From an uncultured Bacilli bacterium (GTDB lineage Bacteria > Bacillota_I > Bacilli_A > RF39 > UBA660), in assembly GCA_934101745.1 (NCBI GenBank), contig CAKOSD010000012.1, forward strand, positions 1-14,001: DNA of 14,001 bases. Direction: 5' to 3'. The notes beneath the pieces are model-generated. The model had not been told where the DNA came from. It worked only from the letters and a program-made list of their open reading frames with translations, and ran no database searches. Shown piece by piece: positions 1 through 5,408 of the stretch. Both the position numbers and the translations under genes were made by a program. Position 1 is the stretch's first letter, and each line of letters starts with the position of its first letter.

Positions 1-54
1 TCAGCATGGGGTTATCAATTATATTCTCTGATTAAATGGACGATGACGAGTTAA
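1..54 (+). CDS. Possible 3' end of an upstream phage gene (partial)
   Basis: Frame 1 is open from the left edge of the window to a TAA at 52-54, giving 17 residues that end WTMTS. The next possible start (ATG at 36) overlaps this end by 19 bases, as closely packed phage genes often do. In siphophages of this layout the gene before the scaffold is usually a minor head protein, but 17 residues are too few to identify anything. The call rests only on position and openness of the frame, and the frame may not be coding. Confidence 0.22.
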   Translation, partial: SAWGYQLYSLIKWTMTS

Positions 55-149
55 CATTTTAACTGAGTGAACTAAAGCAGACTTTAGGCAAATGGATGGA
101 ACAAAAATACATAGAATATAAAGACAAAGCATCTTGGCATATCCATTAA
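36..149 (+). pseudogene. Small coiled-coil-like frame broken by an in-frame stop
   Basis: From ATG 36 the frame reads MDDDELTF, meets a TAA at 60-62, and then stays open for 28 more codons (LSELKQTLGKWMEQKY and on to SWHIH) before a TAA at 147-149. Leaving out the stop, it would be a charged, helix-forming protein of about 37 residues in the usual place for a small gene between minor head protein and scaffold. The final stop lies in the loop of the terminator at 126-164, a compact gene-end layout. I see no convincing Shine-Dalgarno site before ATG 36. It may be a gene inactivated by one nonsense change, a sequencing error, or chance. Confidence 0.25.
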
Positions 150-164
150 CCAAGGTGCTTTTTT
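126..164 (+). terminator. Intrinsic terminator before the scaffold gene
   Basis: AAAGCATCTTGG (126-137) pairs with CCAAGGTGCTTT (150-161) over 12 base pairs with a single T-G wobble, around a 12-base loop. The T-run continues to 164, which is the classical form of an intrinsic terminator. It separates the upstream genes from the scaffold-capsid operon. Its right arm, GGTGCTTTTTT, recurs in the hairpins at 5355-5380 and 11287-11322. Confidence 0.8.
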
Positions 165-222
165 ATATGCCCTGAATAAGGCATTTAAACTGTTCAAATA
201 TGCCCTTGACAAGGCATTTAAA
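165..222 (+). repeat. Two 25-base imperfect direct repeats, each a hairpin
   Basis: Copies at 165-189 and 198-222 match at 22 of 25 positions and start 33 bases apart. Both begin ATATGCCC and end AGGCATTTAAA. Each folds on itself: ATG pairs with CAT, one C bulges, and CCT/AGG (copy 1) or CCTT/AAGG (copy 2) closes the top. The three differences fall in the loop or the top pair, so both folds survive. A third CATTTAAA lies at 246-253, after a small GTGG/CCAC hairpin at 234-246. The array fills the leader between the terminator and the scaffold ribosome site. It could be an RNA element or a protein-binding site; the function is unknown. Confidence 0.7.
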
Positions 223-280
223 AGGTCATGCTAGTGGCGGCACCACATTTAAAAACAGTAGTGAAGAAAGGAATAATGAT

Positions 281-955
281 ATGGAATTTTTAAAAGCAAT
301 CTTAGGAGAAGAACTTTTTAAACAGCTTGTGGCAAAGCTTGATGCTTACAACGGAGATGAAGCTAACAAGGATAAGCAGGTTAAACTTGGCAACCTTGCA
401 AGCGGTGAGTATGTGGGTAAGGGTAAGTATGATGCATTGCAGGATACATTAACAGGCAAGGAAACAGAGCTTACTAATGCCAACCAGCTTATTGAAGATT
501 TAAAGAAGGCCTCTAAAGACAATGAAGGTATGCAGGATAAGTTTACACAGTATGAGCAGCAGAACACACAGTTACAGGCAGAACTACAGGAGACCAAGAT
601 TAAGTCGGCCATCAAAGTTGCATTGCTGTCTGAAAAGGCTATAGACGTTGACTATCTTACATATAAGCTGAATGAAAAGCTGAAGGAGAAAGGCGAATCT
701 TTAGAGCTTGATGAAAACGACAATATCAAGGGATGGAGTGATAAGCTTTCTGGCTTAAAGACACAGTTCCCTACAATGTTTGAGTCTGTTTCTGATAACA
801 ATGACGGATATCAGGTTTTTAAACCTAATAAGCTTCCGAATGGTGAAACTACAGGAACACTCACAAAAGAAGAATTACTAAAGAAGCCATATGCTGAGAG
901 GGCAAGAATTGCACAGGAAAATCCTGAAGCGTATGCAGCAGCAATGAATTCTTAA
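281..955 (+). CDS. Phage scaffolding protein (GP20 / PF06810-like)
   Basis: This 224-residue, very charged, mostly helical protein looks like the phage minor structural protein GP20 scaffold family. Such proteins sit inside the procapsid, guide major capsid protein assembly and leave before DNA packaging. The N-terminus (MEFLKAILGEEL) is typical. Residues about 60-110 (from KYDALQDTLTGKE) form a long coiled coil, and the last 50 residues contain the PNGETTGTLTKEELLKK segment near the likely capsid-binding tail. The frame is open upstream to 200, but I choose ATG 281 because GAAAGG at 266-271 sits at proper spacing and the upstream part overlaps the hairpin repeats. It lies directly before the capsid gene, as expected. 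Confidence 0.88.
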   Translation: MEFLKAILGEELFKQLVAKLDAYNGDEANKDKQVKLGNLASGEYVGKGKYDALQDTLTGKETELTNANQLIEDLKKASKDNEGMQDKFTQYEQQNTQLQAELQETKIKSAIKVALLSEKAIDVDYLTYKLNEKLKEKGESLELDENDNIKGWSDKLSGLKTQFPTMFESVSDNNDGYQVFKPNKLPNGETTGTLTKEELLKKPYAERARIAQENPEAYAAAMNS

Positions 956-981
956 AAAGAAAGGTTAAAAAGGTGATTATT

Positions 982-1986
982 ATGGCAACAACAAAGTTAA
1001 ATGATGTTATTAATCCACAGGTCATGGGAGACATGATTGAAGCCAAGATTATAGCACAGGCAAAGATTACACCATATGCAAAGGTTGATGATACTCTTGA
1101 AGGTGTACCAGGTGATACAGTAACAGTTCCGTCTTGGGATTATATTGGAGATGCAGATGATTTTGATGTTGAAGCGGCGGCTGATACTGACAAAGAAATT
1201 CCAACAACTAATCTTACTGCATCAAGCACAACATTTACTATTAAGTGTGCTGCAAAGGCTGTTTCGGTTCTTCAGACAGCTATTAATTCAGGTAAAGGAA
1301 ATCCTATCGGACAGGCTGAAACTCAGCTTGCAAAGGCAATTGTAGCCAAAGTTGATAATGATGTAATTGCAGCAGCATATACATCAAAGAAGACATCAGG
1401 TGATGGTGCTGCACAGATTTCATATGCAGGAATCGTTGATGCTAATACATCATTCCTTGATGAAGAAGATGGCATTGAGAAGGTAATGTTCATTAATCCT
1501 GCACAGGAAGCAACACTTCTTAAGGATCCTAATTTCTTATCAGCTGATAAGTTTACAGCAGGTGTTGCCGTAAACGGTGCTATTGGTAAGATTGCTGGAG
1601 CTTGGATTAAGAAATCTAAGAAAGTTAGACTTGTTACAGCAGCGGTTGATGCATCATCAGGAACAGCAGTAACAGCTGATAATATAGCTGAACTTCAGAC
1701 CAAGGTAGATCCTACTGTTAAATTAGAGATTGGAAACAAGGTGAAGAACCTTGCAGCAGCTAATCAGTATTATGTATGCCCTGTCCTTAAGATGGAGCCT
1801 GATTCATCAGAAACAGAGTACACAGAAGATGAGCTGGCAGCAATTACAATCTTCTTAAAGAAGAATACACAGGTTGATCATGAGTGGTTTCCTAAGAAGC
1901 AGAAGCATGATATTACTGCTACTAAGTATTATGGTGTTGCGCTTACTAATACAGCTAAAGTTGTTCTTGCTAAGTTTAAGAAATAA
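982..1986 (+). CDS. Major capsid protein
   Basis: A 334-residue protein whose start (MATTKLNDVINPQVMGDMIEAKI) is characteristic of the HK97-fold major capsid proteins of Firmicutes siphophages, of the group often labelled N4-gp56-like. It would polymerise into the icosahedral shell around the scaffold encoded just upstream. The N-arm is followed by a segment rich in V, T and P (VPGDTVTVPSWDYIGD), then an Ala-rich helical domain, and a C-terminal strand region (ITATKYYGVALTN). ATG 982 is preferred, with AAAAAGG ending 8 bases upstream. A GTG at 973 in the same frame, preceded by AAAGAAAGG, would add three residues. Of its 35 lysines, 27 are AAG and 8 AAA, the local codon style. Confidence 0.9.
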   Translation: MATTKLNDVINPQVMGDMIEAKIIAQAKITPYAKVDDTLEGVPGDTVTVPSWDYIGDADDFDVEAAADTDKEIPTTNLTASSTTFTIKCAAKAVSVLQTAINSGKGNPIGQAETQLAKAIVAKVDNDVIAAAYTSKKTSGDGAAQISYAGIVDANTSFLDEEDGIEKVMFINPAQEATLLKDPNFLSADKFTAGVAVNGAIGKIAGAWIKKSKKVRLVTAAVDASSGTAVTADNIAELQTKVDPTVKLEIGNKVKNLAAANQYYVCPVLKMEPDSSETEYTEDELAAITIFLKKNTQVDHEWFPKKQKHDITATKYYGVALTNTAKVVLAKFKK

Positions 1987-2000
1987 GGGGGTGTTCCCTT

Positions 2001-2564
2001 ATGTTAATGACTATTGAAGAACTAAGGCAGTTTATTACAACAGATAAGACAGATTTGGTGCTTGATGCGCAGCTTCAGGCACTGGAACTGCTGATTAGAA
2101 AATATACCAATAATAACTTCCAGGATAGAAACAGACGATTCAGGTGTAATGTATCATCCACAAGCGGTTTGCAGTATGCATCAACCTTATTCAAGGTTGG
2201 TGACACTGTACAGCTTTCAGAATCTGCCTTTAATGGTGGCTTATATACAATTACAGGTATTGATTTAGAAAACGGCTGTATGGGTCTAAACGGAGCTTTA
2301 ACGGATGAATCCCATGTGCTTGTTACTAAGATATTCTATCCAAAGGATGTTAAGATGGGTGCTGTGGATATTATCAGATGGAAGCTTAAGAATGAGGACA
2401 TAAACAGCGGCGACACATCAAAAATGAATATACAATCGGAAACATTAAGCAGACATTCTGTCACATATGCGCAGGATACTTCCGAAACTGATATTGATGG
2501 TTCATTGGGTGTTCCGAAGAAGTATGTTTCATTTTTAAATGCTTACAAGAAGGCAAGGTTCTAG
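2001..2564 (+). CDS. Head-tail connector / adaptor (SPP1 gp15 / HK97 gp6-like)
   Basis: This 187-residue protein follows the capsid gene and has the features of the adaptor that docks under the portal to start the connector. It begins with helices (TIEELRQF, then LDAQLQALELLIRKYT) and ends in a helix plus the conserved-looking tail YVSFLNAYKKARF. Basic gp6-like connectors are near 100 residues. Here about 70 mainly beta residues (about 45-113, including FKVGDTVQLSESAFNGGLY) are inserted between the first helices and the helix GAVDIIRWKLK, as in longer Firmicutes versions. AAGGGGG at 1985-1991 lies 9 bases before ATG 2001; ATG 2007 is a possible in-frame alternative. The next gene begins 11 bases after its stop. 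Confidence 0.8.
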   Translation: MLMTIEELRQFITTDKTDLVLDAQLQALELLIRKYTNNNFQDRNRRFRCNVSSTSGLQYASTLFKVGDTVQLSESAFNGGLYTITGIDLENGCMGLNGALTDESHVLVTKIFYPKDVKMGAVDIIRWKLKNEDINSGDTSKMNIQSETLSRHSVTYAQDTSETDIDGSLGVPKKYVSFLNAYKKARF

Positions 2565-2575
2565 GGGGTGCTTGT

Positions 2576-2917
2576 ATGAATAGGATAGGCGGCAATACAA
2601 CAGCTATAATTCAGATTAATACAGGCACAACCAAAGATGCCACAGGTTCAAGAGTCAAGACTTGGGAGACAGTTGACACTCTTACAGGTTTCATTGACCT
2701 TCAGGCAGGTGATTCACGATATACAGGCTATAATGCTAAGATTCAGGAATCAACGCACATCTTTGTAGCAGATTATAAGGAGCTTGACGGCAGAATAAAG
2801 GCTGAAAACAGCAGGATTCTTATAGATGGTGTTATATATGATGTAAAGGTTATTGACGACCCCATGAATTTACATAAGCAGCTTGAAATATATCTTGCTT
2901 ACACAGGAGGACAGTGA
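2576..2917 (+). CDS. Head closure protein (SPP1 gp16 / PF05521-like)
   Basis: A 113-residue, mostly beta protein in the place of the head-closure or stopper protein that seals the portal-adaptor channel and receives the tail. Signature parts are TWETVDTLTGFIDLQAG near the N-terminus, the polar loop with ADYKELDGRIKAENSR in the middle, and the last strands RILIDGVIYDVKVIDDPMNL, all typical of phage head-tail adaptor proteins. Size and position match the family. AGGGGG, starting just after the stop of the previous gene, provides the ribosome site for ATG 2576. One base separates its stop from the start of the next gene, so translation is probably coupled. Confidence 0.82.
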   Translation: MNRIGGNTTAIIQINTGTTKDATGSRVKTWETVDTLTGFIDLQAGDSRYTGYNAKIQESTHIFVADYKELDGRIKAENSRILIDGVIYDVKVIDDPMNLHKQLEIYLAYTGGQ

Positions 2918-2918
2918 T

Positions 2919-3398
2919 ATGGCAGATGTTGAATTCATTGATAATACAATGATGGTAAATAGAGCAATTGAAGATGCTGTTGGCGCTTTTTTACTTGAAG
3001 CATCAGGTGAAATTGCATCAGAAGCAGCTAGAAATACATCTGTTGATACAGGACAGCTCAAGGGTTCGTGGAAAGCCAATGTAGATGAATCTAAAGGTCA
3101 AGCAACAATTGGAAGTGGTCTTGAAAATGCAATATGGAATGAACTTGGAACTGGTGAATGGGCGGCTAATAAGGATGGAAGAAAGAATCCTTGGTATATT
3201 CCAGTAGACGGCTACAATGGGAAAAAGAAGCCTACATTTAACGGTAAGGTTGTTATTGTATATGGAAAACATAGAAAGGCTTTCTATAAGACTAATGGTA
3301 AAAGACCACAGCACACATTGCAGAAAGCTTTCAATGACAGAAAAACTGCTATTATAAAAAGAGCAGAACAGATATTTAAAGCCAAGATTGGTGAATGA
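2919..3398 (+). CDS. HK97 gp10-like head-tail joining protein
   Basis: A 159-residue protein resembling the HK97 gp10 family (PF04883), found between the head-closure and tail-completion genes in many siphophages and linked to head-tail joining. The recognisable order is an N-terminal helix with ASGEIASEAARNTSVDTG followed by LKGSWKAN, a beta region with WNELGTGEWA, and a C-terminal TNGKRPQHTLQKAFN segment ahead of a basic helix. The ATG at 2919 is chosen over an upstream in-frame start at 2883 because a strong AGGAGG at 2905-2910 sits 8 bases before it and the longer form would overlap the previous gene. The exact mechanical role of this family is uncertain. Confidence 0.8.
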   Translation: MADVEFIDNTMMVNRAIEDAVGAFLLEASGEIASEAARNTSVDTGQLKGSWKANVDESKGQATIGSGLENAIWNELGTGEWAANKDGRKNPWYIPVDGYNGKKKPTFNGKVVIVYGKHRKAFYKTNGKRPQHTLQKAFNDRKTAIIKRAEQIFKAKIGE

Positions 3399-3406
3399 GG
3401 TATGAT

Positions 3407-3793
3407 ATGACAATTGAAGCATTAGGCATAATTGATAGGCTGCTTACAGATGCAGGTATTAATTATGAATATTATGAATGGACTTCTGACCTTGCTTATC
3501 CTTATTGGGTTGGTGAGTATCAGGAGGTAGAGCCGCTTAATGAAGATGGCATGTCTGAAAGCACGTTCATTATGTCAGGCTTTACAAGGGGTACTGCTTT
3601 GGAATTAGAGCAGGACAAAGGAAAAATAAAAAAATTGTTTGATGAGACATCAGGAAAATTGGTCACTTCTGACAGCGGTTCAGTGGTGGCTATTTTTTAT
3701 GCAAATGCTCTTCCTGTTAGGAATGAGAATATGGATCTTAAAAGCATGACAGTTAATTTAAAAGTTAAAGAATGGAAGGGAGCAAAACTATGA
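3407..3793 (+). CDS. Tail completion / tail terminator protein (SPP1 gp17-like)
   Basis: This 128-residue protein sits right before the major tail protein, the standard place of the tail terminator that caps the tail tube and binds the filled head. It has an N-terminal helix (TIEALGIIDRLLTDAG), a Tyr-rich strand with YPYWVGEYQEV, a central strand set (STFIMSGFTRGTALELEQD) and a final strand LKSMTVNLKVKEW, which suits the alpha-beta fold of these proteins. Start choice: GAGG at 3397-3400 fits ATG 3407. An in-frame ATG at 3395, overlapping the previous stop as ATGA, would add four residues but lacks a good ribosome site. Its own stop overlaps the next ATG (ATGA at 3790-3793). Confidence 0.72.
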   Translation: MTIEALGIIDRLLTDAGINYEYYEWTSDLAYPYWVGEYQEVEPLNEDGMSESTFIMSGFTRGTALELEQDKGKIKKLFDETSGKLVTSDSGSVVAIFYANALPVRNENMDLKSMTVNLKVKEWKGAKL

Positions 3794-4545
3794 GAAAATC
3801 AGGTATTAACAGCAATACACCTAATGATTTCTTGCTTGGAGCAGGTGTTGTATTTAAGAATTTTAAGTATGTTTATAGCAAGGTTGACGCAACAGGTTCA
3901 ACACAGCCAGAAGGTACACTTAGAGTTATAGCAGATAATTCTGCAACAGAAAAAGATACGGAAATCAGAATCAGTAAATTAACACCTAACGTATCATTCA
4001 TAGGTCTTGATAAAAGTTATACAAAGCCTGCTGTTGGTGATTATGTAACAGGAGCATGGACTGATGATGAGGACCATGTACTTGGTGCAACTAATGGTGG
4101 TAATAAGCTTTCTATTGTTCCTGAAATCACAGCAATTGAGGTTGATGGGGCAACAGTAGAGATTAAGGGCCTTAACCAGAAAACTGGTGAGACTGGTACA
4201 CTTGATGTTAACCTTGCACAGCATACAAAGGAATCTATTAAGCGTGCAATTGTTGGTAAGGAAGCTGATACCTTAATTAAGGGATATGCACAGATTGAGA
4301 CTAAGTCGCTTATTGAATTAAGTGATTATCTTGATAACATTGCGTTTGTTGGAACAATGACAGATGGTACAGAGATAATTGCCATCTTAGAAAATGCAAT
4401 CTGTACATCTGGTCTTGAACTTGATAACAAGAATAAAGAGACATCTGTGTGCGCAACAACATTTAAGTCTACAGCTGATTTTAAGGGAAATGTATTTGAT
4501 AAATTACCTATATACATTTTCTATCCTAATAAAGCAACTGCATAA
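3790..4545 (+). CDS. Major tail protein (tail tube subunit)
   Basis: A 251-residue, beta-rich protein with the composition and position of the siphophage tail tube subunit, which stacks as hexameric rings around the tape measure. It starts MRKSGINSNTPNDFLLGAGV, a pattern I associate with Clostridia phage tail tube proteins, continues with a region rich in T, G and D containing EITAIEVDGATVEIKGL, and ends with strand segments and IYIFYPNKATA. The ATG at 3790 overlaps the TGA of the tail-completion gene by four bases, and AAGGGA at 3776-3781 serves as ribosome site. An in-frame ATG at 3772 inside the previous gene is less likely. The chaperone genes follow at once. Confidence 0.82.
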   Translation: MRKSGINSNTPNDFLLGAGVVFKNFKYVYSKVDATGSTQPEGTLRVIADNSATEKDTEIRISKLTPNVSFIGLDKSYTKPAVGDYVTGAWTDDEDHVLGATNGGNKLSIVPEITAIEVDGATVEIKGLNQKTGETGTLDVNLAQHTKESIKRAIVGKEADTLIKGYAQIETKSLIELSDYLDNIAFVGTMTDGTEIIAILENAICTSGLELDNKNKETSVCATTFKSTADFKGNVFDKLPIYIFYPNKATA

Positions 4546-4560
4546 GAGAGGAGATAAAAC

Positions 4561-4992
4561 ATGAGTGAAGTAACAACAGAAACAGTGAAAACAGAAGCTG
4601 AGATTATTGTAGAGAAGCCATATACATTGAGACCTATTGAAGCAGATGATCTTGATTATCTTGCAGGTATTATTGACAAGATTGGTATTGACAAGATTGC
4701 AGATTGCTTTGGTAAGAAAGAGATTAACAGGCTTGTTGAAGGAAAAGAAGTCAACAATGAATTAATCAAAGAGGTTGGCATAGATGTTATGGTAAAGATT
4801 GCTGCAATTGTCGTAAAGAATTACAGGGTTGCTAAGAAGGATATCTATTCGCTTTTAGCATCTGTATCAGGTATGACGGTTGAGGAAGTTGCACATCTTA
4901 AGCTGCCTGTGTATGTACAGATGATTATTGACGTATTTAAGCAGGACGGATTCATTGATTCTTTCAGGGTTGCTTCTTCATTACTCGGATAG
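4561..4992 (+). CDS. Tail assembly chaperone, first frame (lambda gpG-like)
   Basis: This 143-residue helical protein lies between the major tail protein and the tape measure, the constant place of the gpG-type chaperone that keeps the tape measure soluble during tail assembly. It has an acidic N-terminus (MSEVTTETVKTEAEI), a segment around YTLRPIEADDLDYLAGIIDK, and a helical body ending FRVASSLLG before TAG at 4990. AGAGGAG at 4545-4551 is a strong ribosome site. A second frame, shifted by -1, is open from 4959 through this stop and carries the matching gpT-like part (see the entry at 5007). The sequence has little family similarity I can name, so position carries the call. Confidence 0.8.
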   Translation: MSEVTTETVKTEAEIIVEKPYTLRPIEADDLDYLAGIIDKIGIDKIADCFGKKEINRLVEGKEVNNELIKEVGIDVMVKIAAIVVKNYRVAKKDIYSLLASVSGMTVEEVAHLKLPVYVQMIIDVFKQDGFIDSFRVASSLLG

Positions 4993-5006
4993 GCTATGTT
5001 GAGTTT

Positions 5007-5339
5007 ATGGGCTTGCTATATGAGAAGTACGCAAGCCCTAATGAGTTGATTAACAGGATGCTTAAGACAGGCAGATTATATGATTTTGTAAAGCATGTTG
5101 TTAAGCGAAAAAATGAAGAAGCTGAAAAGGAAGAAGATAATAAATTATGGTTAGCTTATCTTTCCAGCAATTCAAGAGAGACCTTTGCGGCATGGAAAAA
5201 TGAGATTATTCATGGCTCACATGTAGCAGAGCAAAGACCACAGCAACATCAGGGCATTAGCAATCTGTCTATGTCGGATGCAGAAGTTAAAACAGCTTAT
5301 GACAATGCGAAAAGCATACTGAAAAATTTTAAACTCTAA
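5007..5339 (+). CDS. Tail assembly chaperone, second frame (gpT-like; likely made by -1 frameshift)
   Basis: From ATG 5007 this frame gives 110 residues, starting GLLYEKYASPNELINRML and ending KSILKNFKL, with a very charged middle (VKRKNEEAEKEEDNKLW). It matches the second chaperone frame of Firmicutes siphophages. The frame is open back to 4959, and the residues just before the ATG read IGYVEF, which I recall as part of the typical motif of this protein. ATG 5007 has no good ribosome site; the nearest candidate, GGATAGG at 4987-4993, is 13 bases away. I infer that the main product is a gpGT-type fusion made by a -1 shift between 4959 and 4992, not a separate protein. Lambda gpGT is the precedent: its T part binds the tube subunit. 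Confidence 0.72.
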   Translation: MGLLYEKYASPNELINRMLKTGRLYDFVKHVVKRKNEEAEKEEDNKLWLAYLSSNSRETFAAWKNEIIHGSHVAEQRPQQHQGISNLSMSDAEVKTAYDNAKSILKNFKL

Positions 5340-5354
5340 CTAAAAACACATGTT

Positions 5355-5380
5355 AAAGCACCTATGAGGGTGCTTTTTTT
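5355..5380 (+). terminator. Terminator-like hairpin between chaperone and tape measure
   Basis: AAAGCACC (5355-5362) pairs perfectly with GGTGCTTT (5369-5376) around the loop TATGAG, and the T-run continues to 5380. By form it is an intrinsic terminator, 16 bases after the chaperone stop, in the middle of an operon whose tape measure, tip and lysis genes lie downstream with no promoter I can see. It may be partial, or overridden by late antitermination. Confidence 0.75.
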
Positions 5381-5392
5381 ATGCAAAAAAAG

Positions 5393-5400
5393 AGAGGAGG
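5393..5400 (+). promoter_or_regulatory. Ribosome binding site that sets the tape measure start at TTG
   Basis: AGAGGAGG at 5393-5400 is a near-perfect Shine-Dalgarno sequence. Eight bases downstream lies TTG 5409, in the tape measure frame. The only in-frame ATG upstream (5364) is inside the loop of the preceding hairpin with no ribosome site, so the TTG is the best start. Confidence 0.8.
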
Positions 5401-5408
5401 CTTTATAT

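Noticed and set aside
206..234. A perfect TTGACA at 206-211 in the second hairpin repeat, as a possible -35 of a promoter for the scaffold operon.
   Set aside because: At 15-18 bases downstream no acceptable -10 exists (TGCTAG or CATGCT at best), and the hexamer is explained by the loop and arm of the repeat. Kept as a low possibility only.
200..280. An N-terminal extension of the scaffold protein back to 200.
   Set aside because: It overlaps the hairpin repeats, has no ribosome site, and the family-like start MEFLKAIL has a good one at 281.
3018..3422. A 134-codon open frame on the - strand across the gp10-like gene.
   Set aside because: It lies opposite a well-supported gene with a strong ribosome site, and its translation is rich in S, F, I and C as expected of an antisense shadow.
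4959..4965. T-TCT-TTC as a slippery heptamer for the chaperone frameshift.
   Set aside because: The first codon does not re-pair after a -1 slip (TCT to TTC mismatches in the middle), so it is not a canonical site. Reported only as a weak candidate within the frameshift finding.
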